A DNA stretch of 64,000 nt. Source: Polynucleobacter hirudinilacicola. GTDB lineage: Bacteria; Pseudomonadota; Gammaproteobacteria; Burkholderiales; Burkholderiaceae. The stretch spans positions 465,954-529,953 of the forward strand of contig NZ_NAIA01000003.1 of assembly GCF_002192535.1 (NCBI RefSeq). Reading direction: 5' to 3'. Positions within the stretch are counted from its first letter, which is position 1; every line of letters begins with the position of its first letter. Made by a program: the position numbers and the translations under genes. Below are positions 47,560-57,793 of this stretch, in pieces. The notes below the pieces were generated by a model. That model was given only the letters and a program-made list of their open reading frames with translations. It searched no databases and had not been told where the DNA came from.

Positions 47560-48560
47560 TGATGGCAATAACGCAGTTTTCTAGGCTAATGAAGAGCCTC
47601 TTTCTTCTTGCCTTCATTTGCTTGGGTATATCAAACGCCCACTCACAAGTAAAGACAGTCTGGCCTAAGCAGGCTATCAAGATCATTGTTACTTTTACCC
47701 CTGGTGGGGCGCCCGATGTCTTGGCGCGGATCTTGGCTGAAAATTGGCAGCAAAGTTTGGGCGTACCAGTGCTCGTAGAAAATCGTCCTGGCTATGGTGG
47801 CAATATTGGCGCAGAGTTAGTTGCCAAGAGTGATCCCGATGGCTACATATTGCTGATTGGCACTGTAGGCATTCATGCGATCAACGGGGCTCTTTATGAC
47901 AAGATGTCTTTTGATCCTGTAAAAGATTTCACGCCGATTAGTTTCTTGGCAAGCACTCCCAATGTTTTGATCGTCAATAAACAACTGGGCGTGAGTAATG
48001 TGAACGAGCTCATTGCACTTGCAAAAGCAAAGCCGAATCAACTGACTTTTGGATCTTCTGGCGTTGGTACCTCTTTGCATATGTCTGGTGAGTTGTTTAA
48101 AGAAATGGCAGGAATTGATATTCGCCATATTCCTTACAAGGGGCGTGCACAATCATTGCCAGATTTAGTGAGCGGACGCATCTCGATGCTATTTGATAAC
48201 TTATCTTCATCACTACCTTTGATTAAGGCGGGGGAGGTACAGGCTCTAGGGGTGACAACCTTAAAGCGTTCGCCTGCTGCCCCAGAGATTCCGACGTTAG
48301 CTGAGCAGGGATTGCCTGGATTTGAGGCGATTTCATGGTTCTCTTTGATGGCTCCAGCAAATTTGCCTCCATCTATTCAAAAGCGCCTTAACCAGTTAAC
48401 TAGACAAGCTCTGCAAAATCCAGATGTCAAAAATAGACTCTTGTCGGGCGGCTTGGATCCTGCTCCTGGCAGTCCTGAGGATCTCTCCAAATTGATTGCA
48501 GCAGAGTCGCGAAAGTGGAGTAGAGTGGTTCAGCAGTCTGGCGCCAAAGTGGAGCCCTAA
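47559..48560 (+). CDS. Tripartite tricarboxylate transporter substrate-binding protein (Bug family)
   Basis: WPKQAIKIIVTFTPGGAPDVLARIL; RPGYGGNIGAELVAKSDPDGYILL. Confidence 0.92.
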   Translation: MMAITQFSRLMKSLFLLAFICLGISNAHSQVKTVWPKQAIKIIVTFTPGGAPDVLARILAENWQQSLGVPVLVENRPGYGGNIGAELVAKSDPDGYILLIGTVGIHAINGALYDKMSFDPVKDFTPISFLASTPNVLIVNKQLGVSNVNELIALAKAKPNQLTFGSSGVGTSLHMSGELFKEMAGIDIRHIPYKGRAQSLPDLVSGRISMLFDNLSSSLPLIKAGEVQALGVTTLKRSPAAPEIPTLAEQGLPGFEAISWFSLMAPANLPPSIQKRLNQLTRQALQNPDVKNRLLSGGLDPAPGSPEDLSKLIAAESRKWSRVVQQSGAKVEP

Positions 48561-48686
48561 AATCCTCTTTTCTTGTCAGCTTATATCTGTTTAGAGCGTT
48601 ATATAGGTAGGACAAAGATCAGGCGCTACAAATTCAAGATATTCGATTGAAAACTTATTCATCAGACCCTTTCTAATCGACCCAAT

Positions 48687-50474
48687 TTGCCTAAATTTTC
48701 AGCATTAGACTTTTCTAAATTCGGAGCAGCAGCATCCATGATTGGCGCTTGCCTATTGACTGGATGTGCAACCCAGACTCAGCAACTCAAGATGAATGAG
48801 TCAAGAGATCAGTTTAAGAATGGCGACATGCAAAGTGCTGCTGCCACTATTCAAAGCGTCTTTAAGGATAAAAATACCCTGTATTACCTAGAGTTAGGTG
48901 GGGTGCAAAGACTACAGGGCGCAAAGCAAATTCCCAATAGCACGCAGAACCTATTAGTAGCAGATCAATTGGTTGAGCAATGGGAGATTGCAACTAGCGA
49001 CAAGCTCAAGCGCTCTTTTACAAATATGAGCTCATACATCTTATCCGAGGGTTTGAGTAGTAATTACGACCCCAAGCCATATGAGGTGAGTTTATTGAGT
49101 CAGACGATTGCACTCAATCATTTGTCACAGGGTCGCTGGAATGATGCCATGGTTGAGGCTAAAAAAATGGCGCAACGAGAAAAGGTGATCGAGGAACTGA
49201 TTCAAAGTAAGGTCACAGCAGTATCTAAAGTAGAGCAACAACAACAAAATAATCAGAATACTAAGGGCGCCACTAGTCGCATTCAGGACATTGGTGGGTA
49301 TCCCATCAATCTTTTGGATGATGAGGAGACGCGTAGCCTGAAGAATGCTTATCAAAGTCCTGCAGCCTATTATTTATCTGGCTTTATCCATGAATCTCAG
49401 GGTGAGGCTAGCTTAGCCGCCCCCGGCTATCGCCTAGCAATTGAGTTGCGACCCTCAGTCAACTTTTTCAAGACCAGTATTGCTAAGTTGGATTCCAATA
49501 TTGCCAATCAAGCTAAAAAAAGTTTTGCAGATACCCTGATCATGATTGATACAGGGTATATGCCTAAAATTAGTCCCCATCAGATTAGCCAGTCAGTTGC
49601 TTTTGGTGGAAATTCAAAATTAGTGACCCTTACTTTTCCTGTAATCGAAAAATCAAGTGATCGTTTTGCGCCAAACTATATTCAACTTGGTGATCGAATA
49701 GCCAATCCAGAGTTGGTGGCCAATATCGATGCTATGGCTAGGAAAAATCTTCAAGATGAGATGCCGGCTTACGTTCTGAGAGCTACCTCGCGCGCCCTTG
49801 TATCCTTGGCAGCTCAATATGCGGCAGACCAAGCTGCGCAACAGGCAGCTAGAAAAAATAATCAAAATAATCAGAATAATAATGCGGCAATTATTGGCGC
49901 TATAGCAGGGATGCTTACTGGTTATGGCTTACAGGCAATTAATGTGACAGACGTACGCCATTGGTCAACATTGCCAGCGCAAACTTATATGGCCAGAATG
50001 GGATTGCCGATTGGAACAACCGTTCTTAAATTTGCTTTGCCATCGGGGGTAATCCAAAGTCAAACAGTAAACCTTGTCGGTGGCTATAACGTGATTTATA
50101 TCCGTATGTTTAGAAACAAGGCAACTGTTCTCACGTCAAATGATCCAGCAGCGCTTCCTCTTCCACCACAAGTCGTTGCACCACAAACAATTACCAATCC
50201 TATTTCAACAGTCCCAAGGGCAGCTTCAGACGAGGTTAAGCCCAAAGAGGGCACCTTAGATGGATTTAAGAAGTTATTCAGTGGTTTCATGGGTCCAAAA
50301 CCAGAGGAGGCAACTCTGAGTGCCCCTGTACTTGCACCGCCTGTGGAGCTTGAATCTGCTGCCGCAGCCCCAGCCGTAAACCCCACACCCAAGCCTGCAA
50401 GCGTTAATATGGATGGGTTGAAGCCCTATGAGCCACCCAATTTACTCAACAGCCTTCAGCAGCTTTTTAATTAA
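48687..50474 (+). CDS. COG3014-like lipoprotein
   Basis: TTG start; lipobox LLTGCATQ; TPR-like N-terminal region; AAIIGAIAGMLTGYGLQAINVTDVRHWSTLPAQTYMARM. Confidence 0.75.
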   Translation: MPKFSALDFSKFGAAASMIGACLLTGCATQTQQLKMNESRDQFKNGDMQSAAATIQSVFKDKNTLYYLELGGVQRLQGAKQIPNSTQNLLVADQLVEQWEIATSDKLKRSFTNMSSYILSEGLSSNYDPKPYEVSLLSQTIALNHLSQGRWNDAMVEAKKMAQREKVIEELIQSKVTAVSKVEQQQQNNQNTKGATSRIQDIGGYPINLLDDEETRSLKNAYQSPAAYYLSGFIHESQGEASLAAPGYRLAIELRPSVNFFKTSIAKLDSNIANQAKKSFADTLIMIDTGYMPKISPHQISQSVAFGGNSKLVTLTFPVIEKSSDRFAPNYIQLGDRIANPELVANIDAMARKNLQDEMPAYVLRATSRALVSLAAQYAADQAAQQAARKNNQNNQNNNAAIIGAIAGMLTGYGLQAINVTDVRHWSTLPAQTYMARMGLPIGTTVLKFALPSGVIQSQTVNLVGGYNVIYIRMFRNKATVLTSNDPAALPLPPQVVAPQTITNPISTVPRAASDEVKPKEGTLDGFKKLFSGFMGPKPEEATLSAPVLAPPVELESAAAAPAVNPTPKPASVNMDGLKPYEPPNLLNSLQQLFN

Positions 50475-50486
50475 GAAAGACCGAGA

Positions 50487-50843
50487 ATGAAAAAATACCT
50501 TTTGATTCTATTGGCAGCTATTGCATTAGCTGCCTGCAGCTCAACCCCTTCGATGAAGGATATGACAGTTCGCATGGGTGACACTGACAGTATTCAGATT
50601 ACGGATATGCGTAGCTTAATGCGCAATGGTGTTTTAACAGCGCAGGTAACTATTCAGAATGATAGTAAGTCAAACTTGGTTGCGTATCGTTTTAAATGGC
50701 TTGGCAAGAATGGTATGGCTGTAAGCGATGAAGAAGCCTGGAAGCCAGTAACCATTGGTAAAGGTCAGTCGACTATTATTACGGGGATCGCGCCGACACC
50801 AGATGCTACCGATTTTCGTTTTGAGTTAAATCAGTACAAATAA
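50487..50843 (+). CDS. YcfL-like (DUF1425) lipoprotein
   Basis: Lipobox ALAACSS; SKSNLVAYRFKWLGKNGMAVSDEEAWKPVTIGKGQSTIITGIAPTPDATDFRFEL. Confidence 0.85.
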   Translation: MKKYLLILLAAIALAACSSTPSMKDMTVRMGDTDSIQITDMRSLMRNGVLTAQVTIQNDSKSNLVAYRFKWLGKNGMAVSDEEAWKPVTIGKGQSTIITGIAPTPDATDFRFELNQYK

Positions 50844-50873
50844 ACTTTAGAGTAAACCTCTTTAATTGAAAAA

Positions 50874-51470
50874 ATGATCATGAAAATCTACACTAAAACT
50901 ATCCATTTATCTGCATTGGCACTCTCAGCTGTTTTGTTGGCAGCGTGCTCAGGCCCACAAGTTCGTTATGGCGATGCTAAAGCGGTTGAGACTGTCAACG
51001 CTAATTACGGTTCAACCGACTTACAAATCATTGCTGAAGCGATGACGAGATCACTTTTGCAATCAAAAGCGATTTCTGGAAGTAAGGATGCGCCGATTGT
51101 GACTTTAGCAGACGTCAAGAACAAGACCTCTGAATATATTGATACGCGTGTGATTACCGATAAGATCCGTACGCAGCTCATGAAGAGTGGTCAAGTCCGT
51201 TTTGCCGTAAGCGTTACCGAAATGCAAAACCAAACCGATGAGTTAAAGCGCCAAAATCAATCAGGCCTCTATAAGAACAGTACGATTGCTAAAACTGGCA
51301 ATATGCAGGGCGCCCAGTACCGCATTGAAGGTTCAATTGCCTCTATTGTGAAGAACACCAAAGATGTGAAAGATGTCTACTACGTCTTTAACTTAAATCT
51401 CATCAATAACGAATCAGGCTTGCTCGAGTGGGCTGATGAAAAAGAGATTCGCAAGACTGCCACCCGCTAA
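50874..51470 (+). CDS. LpoB-like penicillin-binding protein activator lipoprotein
   Basis: Lipobox LLAACSG; YGSTDLQIIAEAMTRSLL, VTLADVKNKTSEYIDTRVITDKIRTQLMKSGQVRFA, YRIEGSIASI. Confidence 0.87.
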   Translation: MIMKIYTKTIHLSALALSAVLLAACSGPQVRYGDAKAVETVNANYGSTDLQIIAEAMTRSLLQSKAISGSKDAPIVTLADVKNKTSEYIDTRVITDKIRTQLMKSGQVRFAVSVTEMQNQTDELKRQNQSGLYKNSTIAKTGNMQGAQYRIEGSIASIVKNTKDVKDVYYVFNLNLINNESGLLEWADEKEIRKTATR

Positions 51471-51486
51471 TCAAGGAATTTAATTA

Positions 51487-52524
51487 ATGCTATTGCTTAA
51501 AAAATCGTTTCTAGTTTGTACGGGAGTGGGTCTAGTTTTATTGACTGGCTGTGCCTCTAAGCCTCCTGCGGCCCTACCAGAGCAGGCCATTGTTGGAAGG
51601 ATGGCAGCGGACCCTCCTAAGAACCCAGTGATTAATGCGCAGGCTCTGAAGGCCGACTCTAAGTCAATTGCAGTAACCGATATCTACTTCAAGAAAGAAG
51701 GTAAGAACTTAGTTTTCATTGAAGAGACCCGTCAAAAAACCAATAACAACGTTAGCTCAATCATTACGCCTAGAACAATTGAGATAGACGCCGATAAGGC
51801 GGATGCTTCTGCTCTGACTGGCGGTCCCAACTCATCTGCATTTCCAGTCAAGTTCACCGATTTATCGGATCCGAAGTCCACTGCTCCAGTGATCACTCCT
51901 ATAGACCCTCAGTCGTCGGGTAATAGTTCTAATGCCGAAACGCAGAGTTCCAAGAAGTCAGGTTATGAGAGCAAGATGGAGTATGGCGAGTTACGCTACT
52001 TAGCCAACCCTATTCGTGGCTTATTGATTCAATCGGGTTACAAGGTTGTACAAGCTAAATCAACAGTAGCCATGCCTAACCAGGGCGATGAGTATTTTGA
52101 TATCGTCAAGCGTATTAAAGCGGGTGATTTTGGTGACGCTGATTATGTTCTGTATGGTGTTTTAGCTGAAGTCTCCAATACAGATAATGTGGCAGACATT
52201 CCTGGAACTAAATCGACTTCTCATCAGATGACGCTTGAGGTAACAGTAGACTTTAATATTGTTGACACTAAGACATCCCAAATTGTTGCCTCATTCATCG
52301 CTTCTGGTGAAGGCAAGGATGTCCAAATTGATGGCAAAAATACTGGCTATAAACCAAGTGCGGCAAAGTTGATGAAGCTTGCCTCTTTAGATTTGGCAGA
52401 AGATGTCCGCAAGAACTTAGCAGCTCAGAATTTTATTACTAATAACCCAGGATCTGCTGGGTATGAGCGCAATCTTAAGCGCCGTCTGGATGATGATGCT
52501 TCTACTTTAAAGGTTTATAAGTAA
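51487..52524 (+). CDS. CsgG/LpoB-like lipoprotein of unknown function
   Basis: Lipobox LLTGCASKPP; DADYVLYGVLAEV...FNIVDTKTSQIVASFIASGEGK resembles CsgG-type folds. Confidence 0.7.
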   Translation: MLLLKKSFLVCTGVGLVLLTGCASKPPAALPEQAIVGRMAADPPKNPVINAQALKADSKSIAVTDIYFKKEGKNLVFIEETRQKTNNNVSSIITPRTIEIDADKADASALTGGPNSSAFPVKFTDLSDPKSTAPVITPIDPQSSGNSSNAETQSSKKSGYESKMEYGELRYLANPIRGLLIQSGYKVVQAKSTVAMPNQGDEYFDIVKRIKAGDFGDADYVLYGVLAEVSNTDNVADIPGTKSTSHQMTLEVTVDFNIVDTKTSQIVASFIASGEGKDVQIDGKNTGYKPSAAKLMKLASLDLAEDVRKNLAAQNFITNNPGSAGYERNLKRRLDDDASTLKVYK

Positions 52525-52535
52525 GCAGGAGGCCG

Positions 52536-53927
52536 CTACACCTGAAGCGGCGGATGCGTTCTTTCATAGCGCTCCGCTGTTCTTCTAAACAAATAGAGTA
52601 AGAAGCAGGCAGCTAATCCAAGACTCAAGCTATTACCAGCCCAGAAGCCATTGGCTCCTTGTAAGAAGGTGGGTACGTTTCCAAAAATATTAAAGCCCAT
52701 GAGGTAGCCGCCGCCAAGGCCGACGCCCCAAAGTGATCCTGCATAAATGACCATGGGCCAGAACGCGATTCGATACGCGCGCAGAATAAATGCAGCAGTG
52801 ACTTGCAGGGCATCAAATACTTGATACAAAGCAATAAATAAAAAGAGGGGGATAGAAAACATCTTCACTTCTTCTGGCGGATCATAGAGATCTAATAGCT
52901 GCATTCTGAAAAGCCAGACGGCTATACCAATCGTGATACAAGTAGCAGTTGTAAAGAAGACTGAAGACCAGCCGATCTCCTCAGCACGTTCTGGTTTATT
53001 TGCACCAATCGATTGCGATACCAATGTCATAGTTGCAATGGAGAGTGAGAGTGGCACCATATAAATGACGGTGCCCATATTGGCCACAATCTGATGCCCA
53101 GCTAATGCGGTTGTTCCTAAGCGTGCAATAAACAAGGACATGAAGGTAAAGGAAGTAACTTCAATCAAATAGCTAAAGCCAATAGGAGCCCCTAGTTTTA
53201 GCAATACCCAAATACGATGCCAGTCAGGAGGGCTAAAGCGCGCAAAGATCATAAAGGGTCTATAGAAACGATCCAATAGAACAAAGCCTAGGGTTAATAA
53301 CATCCAGGTCCAGTTGATGATCACAGTAGCGACTGCGCAGCCAGGCCCACCCATACCTTCAATACCGAAGCCGCCGTAGATAAAGAGCAAGTTCAGGGGT
53401 AGTTTCAGCCCAAGACCAATGAGTTGAATGACGGTAATGACGGCAGGGCGAGAAACGGCATTGTGTAAGGCCATCAAGACACGCATCACCATACTGGCGG
53501 GTAATCCAATCGCCAGAATATTGAGATACAACTTGGCTTTGTCTTCTATATCTGGGCTCAGATGAGAAATCTCAAGTACATGATCTGCATTGGTCAAAAT
53601 CAAACAACCAAGAATAGTCAGTCCTAGTGCAAGCCAGGTAGCTTGTCTGACTTCTTCGCCGATTTCGGAATATCGTTTAGCGCCAAAGAGCTGTCCAGCG
53701 ATTGGTGCAAGAGCAGACACTACACCAGTAAGGCCCACATAAACGCTAATAAAGATCGCTGAAGCCATTGCTAAGGCAGCCAAGTCTTCGGCAGAGTAGC
53801 GAGCAGTCATGGCAGTATCGAGTACGCCAAAGGCTATCACTGCTAATTGGCCTATCAAAAGAGGGCCGGCGAGTTTGAGTAAAGCAGGAACGTCCTCGCG
53901 AAGTCGCGATAGTTTAAAGTGCAGCAC
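52536..53927 (-). CDS. MATE family efflux transporter
   Basis: LLKLAGPLLIGQLAVIAFGVLDTAMTARYSAEDLAALAMASAI; 12 TM; second-half repeat. Confidence 0.94.
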   Translation of the reverse strand: MLHFKLSRLREDVPALLKLAGPLLIGQLAVIAFGVLDTAMTARYSAEDLAALAMASAIFISVYVGLTGVVSALAPIAGQLFGAKRYSEIGEEVRQATWLALGLTILGCLILTNADHVLEISHLSPDIEDKAKLYLNILAIGLPASMVMRVLMALHNAVSRPAVITVIQLIGLGLKLPLNLLFIYGGFGIEGMGGPGCAVATVIINWTWMLLTLGFVLLDRFYRPFMIFARFSPPDWHRIWVLLKLGAPIGFSYLIEVTSFTFMSLFIARLGTTALAGHQIVANMGTVIYMVPLSLSIATMTLVSQSIGANKPERAEEIGWSSVFFTTATCITIGIAVWLFRMQLLDLYDPPEEVKMFSIPLFLFIALYQVFDALQVTAAFILRAYRIAFWPMVIYAGSLWGVGLGGGYLMGFNIFGNVPTFLQGANGFWAGNSLSLGLAACFLLYLFRRTAERYERTHPPLQV

Positions 53928-53930
53928 TAT

Positions 53931-55649
53931 TTATTCCGGGATCACTTCGTAAAGACGTAATCGTTCATCGCGGTCGGCGGCACGACGGTCTTCCCAAAGT
54001 AAATGTAGCTTCTTCTTATTCAGCTTTGCGAAGGCTTTAGCTTCAGATTGATTATGGGTGAGCATCCAAGGGCAATTGGAGTCATCACGCAGAGGAAGTT
54101 TCGTGAAATAACTAAAAGAGGCGAGCTGAGAATCACCGATATTACTGGTGTTAACGCAACCAGCACCAACTGGAACTACCTGCGCTAAACGAGCAGATAC
54201 TTGACGATAGGTCTTGGCGTAGTTAATGGTTGGTAACCAGAGCGTCATCAAGAGCACCCACATCAAGGTAGTGCCAGATGCAGAAATAATCAGGCAGCGC
54301 CAGATTTCTTTGGGGGCGCGAGAAGTTCTCCAACGCACTACTGCAAGCCATACTCCAGTAATAGCAATGGCAACTACAAAGCCAAGCAGATTAAATTGAC
54401 TTTCAAAGCCGGGAAGTAATCTATTAACATTGGAGGCAGTCGATTCTGGGAAGCCGGTGACTTTTGCTAACCAAATAATCCAAATAGCAATCGCAATGAG
54501 GGTAAAGCTAAACATCGCGAACCAATCGATAAAGCTAATTAAGCCTCGCTTGAGAACTGGCAGACTAAAGGCAGCAATGATGGATAGACTTGGAATCAAA
54601 ATCATCAGGTCATGTTCATTGGCCTCTAGGCGGAACAGAACATAAATGAAGCTACCAATAAATAAGCTCAGTGGAATGCAAAGATGGGGGGCACGCCATG
54701 CGCCAGCCTCTTTGACTCGACCCCAGTGCGCTAATGAAATGATTGCGAGCGGCCACACAGGCCAAGCATAGGCCCAGAAGTTCACACTCAGGAACCCTAG
54801 GGATTCCATAGATGGGGTCGCTCTCATTTCTGGAACATTGCGCCAACCTTCTTCAGCAATGTGACGCAAATGAACTGGAAGATCCGCTAAATACCAAATG
54901 ATTGGCCAAATAGCGAAACCAATTAAGCCCAAAACAGTGCTCGTTAATGTCCAGCGAAAACGCAGCTTAGCGTTGCTAGCGAGAACGGCAATGATCGTTG
55001 AGCTAACTACCATGAGACTTAAGGCGAGATTACTAGAGAGAGCAACAATCGCGATACCAAGACCAGTCCAAAGACCGCCTTGCCATGGCTTATCTAAGCC
55101 ACGCACTGTTCCGTACAGCACGATGCTAATGCCCATGAGTTGCGCCATCATTGGCGTGGTTTCATGAGCGCGTTGCGCTAGACCGACGCAAGCTAAGAAG
55201 ATGAGCAGTGCGCCATCCGCCAGAGTCATGCCATAACTCTTTAGGTCCGGTTGGCCACCAACAGCAAGTGCCATTGGCTGCACTTCACGACGACGACCTA
55301 AAAGATAGGTGGCATACCAAATTGCTAAGGCAGCAGAGAAGAAGCAAACAGCAGAGTAAAGACGTGCCGCATTGGCAGCACCAATCAACCAGCCAAATAA
55401 GTCAATGAAGGTCGCGCCAATCCAATAGGGAAGTGGCGCACCAAGAGAAGCATCGCGACCCGCGATATGCGGTACGATCCAATCTACAGAATTGCCGCGG
55501 AATAAAGTCCACATGCCGCCAAAGCCGATGGCATCTTCATTCTTCCAGGGATCCCGAAAGAAGAGGCCAGCAAAACCATAAACCAATGTCAGCGCAAAAA
55601 TAATGATGCGCGGTATCGATTTAGTAGCGGCGGCGGTAAGTTTGACCAT
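53931..55649 (-). CDS. Glycosyltransferase family 39 / ArnT-like membrane protein
   Basis: FFRDPWKNEDAIGFGGMWTLFRG, GAPLPYWIGATFIDLFGW; multi-TM. Confidence 0.82.
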   Translation of the reverse strand: MVKLTAAATKSIPRIIIFALTLVYGFAGLFFRDPWKNEDAIGFGGMWTLFRGNSVDWIVPHIAGRDASLGAPLPYWIGATFIDLFGWLIGAANAARLYSAVCFFSAALAIWYATYLLGRRREVQPMALAVGGQPDLKSYGMTLADGALLIFLACVGLAQRAHETTPMMAQLMGISIVLYGTVRGLDKPWQGGLWTGLGIAIVALSSNLALSLMVVSSTIIAVLASNAKLRFRWTLTSTVLGLIGFAIWPIIWYLADLPVHLRHIAEEGWRNVPEMRATPSMESLGFLSVNFWAYAWPVWPLAIISLAHWGRVKEAGAWRAPHLCIPLSLFIGSFIYVLFRLEANEHDLMILIPSLSIIAAFSLPVLKRGLISFIDWFAMFSFTLIAIAIWIIWLAKVTGFPESTASNVNRLLPGFESQFNLLGFVVAIAITGVWLAVVRWRTSRAPKEIWRCLIISASGTTLMWVLLMTLWLPTINYAKTYRQVSARLAQVVPVGAGCVNTSNIGDSQLASFSYFTKLPLRDDSNCPWMLTHNQSEAKAFAKLNKKKLHLLWEDRRAADRDERLRLYEVIPE

Positions 55650-55670
55650 GAGCTCTATTTAAGCAAAAAC

Positions 55671-55701
55671 AAAAAATAAAAAAGGCAGCAAACGCTGCCT
55701 T
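55671..55701 (-). terminator. Intrinsic terminator of rpmE2 (minus strand)
   Basis: Minus-strand reading: AAGGCAGC-loop-GCTGCCTT followed by T-rich tract (plus-strand AAAAAATAAA). Confidence 0.85.
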
Positions 55702-55709
55702 AATTATCT

Positions 55710-55738
55710 CGCAGGGTAGGTATTTCACATACCCTGCG
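55710..55738 (-). repeat. Second inverted repeat in front of the rpmE2 terminator
   Basis: CGCAGGGTA-N11-TACCCTGCG perfect 9-bp stem. Confidence 0.85.
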
Positions 55739-55750
55739 AATTGAAGTGAT

Positions 55751-56098
55751 TTAAGCCTTCTTCTTAGCTGGCTTTTCAGCAGCTTTAGCTTCTGCAGCAG
55801 CAGCTTTTTTCTCAGCTGTTTTAGCAGCGCCATCACCAGTAGCTTTAGCAACAGCTTTAGTACCGAATTTCTGACGGAATTTCTCAACACGACCAGCGGT
55901 ATCCATGATTTTTTGGGTGCCAGTGTAGAAAGGGTGTGATTCAGATGAAGTCTCGATCTTGGCTAAAGGATATTCCTTGCCATCTTCCCACTTGATTGTC
56001 TCTTTAGTAGACATAGTGGAGCGAGTCTTGAAGCTGAAGTTATTGGAAACGTCTACAAAGACGATTTCACGATATTCGGGGTGAATGCCAGGTTTCAT
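55751..56098 (-). CDS. rpmE2: Ribosomal protein bL31 type B with Ala/Lys-rich C-terminal extension
   Basis: [63 protein letters not shown]; tail [26 protein letters not shown]. Confidence 0.95.
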   Translation of the reverse strand: MKPGIHPEYREIVFVDVSNNFSFKTRSTMSTKETIKWEDGKEYPLAKIETSSESHPFYTGTQKIMDTAGRVEKFRQKFGTKAVAKATGDGAAKTAEKKAAAAEAKAAEKPAKKKA

Positions 56099-56223
56099 TT
56101 TGAGTCCTATGAGCGGGTAGCCGTTTAAGTTAATTAACCTAAATACTTTCCCAAGTTAAAAGCAATAAAGGGTGCAACAAAGGCGAAATTATGCCATGAA
56201 ATCAATAACAAAGCGCACTTTCG

Positions 56224-56258
56224 GGGTCTAAAAGGGGCTAAAACAGCCCCTAGGACCC
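56224..56258 (-). terminator. Hairpin downstream of rho
   Basis: Nested stem GGGTCTA..GGGGCT-AAAAC-AGCCCC..TAGGACCC just after the rho stop. Confidence 0.6.
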
Positions 56259-56262
56259 TAAA

Positions 56263-57525
56263 TTAGCCTCCGCGACGCATCAGGTCGAAGAATTCGCCGT
56301 TGTTTTTGGTTGATTTGAGCTTATCTACTATGAAGTTCATTGCCTCGATATCGTCCATATCCGCCAGCAATTTACGCAATACCCAGATCTTCTGGAGGTT
56401 CTCAGCTTTCACCAAGAGCTCCTCACGACGGGTGCCAGACTTATTGAGGTTAATCGATGGGTAAACGCGACGCTCAGCCAGGCGTCGCTCAAGGTGAACT
56501 TCCATATTGCCCGTACCCTTGAATTCTTCATAAATGAGGTCATCCATACGGCTACCGGTTTCAATCAGGGCAGTAGCAATAATGGTTAATGAGCCGCCTT
56601 CTTCAATGTTACGGGCTGCACCGAAGAAACGTTTTGGACGTTGCAATGCGTTTGCATCCACACCACCAGAGAGTACTTTGCCTGATGAAGGAACAACGGT
56701 GTTGTATGCGCGAGCAAGACGGGTAATCGAGTCAAGCAAGATGATCACATCTTTGCCCATCTCCACTAAACGTTTTGCTTTTTCAATCACCATCTCGGCT
56801 ACTTGCACGTGACGAACAGCTGGCTCATCAAAAGTAGAGGCAACGACTTCACCGCGCACGGAGCGTTGCATCTCAGTAACTTCTTCTGGGCGCTCGTCAA
56901 CGAGCAAGACAATCAAAATCGCTTCAGGATTATTGGCGGCAATTGCGTGAGCAATGTGCTGCATCATCACGGTCTTACCAGACTTTGGTGATGCCACGAT
57001 CAAACCACGTTGGCCGTAACCAATCGGGGAGATCATGTCGATGATGCGACCAGTCAGATTTTCTTCTGCCTTGATGTCGCGTTCCAAGCTAATCACACGG
57101 TTCGGGTGCAATGGCGTTAAGTTCTCGAACATGATGCGGTTCTTGAGGGCTTCTGGTGCCAAGCCATTGATCTTGTCTACCTTAACCAAGGCAAAGTAAC
57201 GCTCGCCATCTTTAGGGGTGCGTACTTCACCTTCAACGCTATCACCAGTGTGCAAATTAAAGCGACGGATCTGCGCAGGAGAGATATAAATATCGTCAGG
57301 GGAGGCCATATAAGAGGCTTCAGGGGAGCGCAAGAAACCAAAACCATCAGGTAATACTTCTAAAGTACCGTCACCGAATACTGTTTCACCAGCCTTCGCA
57401 CGTTTCTTCAGAATGGCAAACATCAATTCTTGTTTGCGCATCCGTTGCGTATTTTCAATCTCCAGACTAGCTGCCATTTCGAGCAGAGCGGATACGTGGA
57501 GGACTTTGAGTTCAGTTAATTGCAT
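56263..57525 (-). CDS. rho: Transcription termination factor Rho
   Basis: [60 protein letters not shown]-type P-loop ([15 protein letters not shown]), [11 protein letters not shown]. Confidence 0.98.
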   Translation of the reverse strand: MQLTELKVLHVSALLEMAASLEIENTQRMRKQELMFAILKKRAKAGETVFGDGTLEVLPDGFGFLRSPEASYMASPDDIYISPAQIRRFNLHTGDSVEGEVRTPKDGERYFALVKVDKINGLAPEALKNRIMFENLTPLHPNRVISLERDIKAEENLTGRIIDMISPIGYGQRGLIVASPKSGKTVMMQHIAHAIAANNPEAILIVLLVDERPEEVTEMQRSVRGEVVASTFDEPAVRHVQVAEMVIEKAKRLVEMGKDVIILLDSITRLARAYNTVVPSSGKVLSGGVDANALQRPKRFFGAARNIEEGGSLTIIATALIETGSRMDDLIYEEFKGTGNMEVHLERRLAERRVYPSINLNKSGTRREELLVKAENLQKIWVLRKLLADMDDIEAMNFIVDKLKSTKNNGEFFDLMRRGG

Positions 57526-57750
57526 GTGGTTCTCGGGTGTTGATAAAGATGATTAGATCAATTGGTTTTGGGGTATCGCTGTGCTGAAGGAGATCAGACA
57601 GATGTGGAAAAACAGAATTTTGGGAATTTGCTTAAGAAAAAAAGGGGGGAGAGGTAAATTGCTGAAAATGGGCGCTCTATTGAAGGCGCTGTACTACTGT
57701 TAAACGCAATACTACACTAAAAAACCGGTCTTACAAGTAAGTAAAGCGGG

Positions 57751-57782
57751 AAAAACCACAGGCTCAACGGGTGAACCTGTGG
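57751..57782 (-). terminator. Intrinsic terminator of trxA
   Basis: CCACAGG-N13-CCTGTGG with T-tract on the minus strand (plus AAAAA). Confidence 0.8.
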
Positions 57783-57793
57783 TCTGAGACTAT

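Noticed and set aside
55621-55890. Leu/Lys-rich 89-aa ORF overlapping the rpmE2 tail
   Set aside because: Frame-shifted reading of the Ala/Lys-rich rpmE2 extension and the terminator region.
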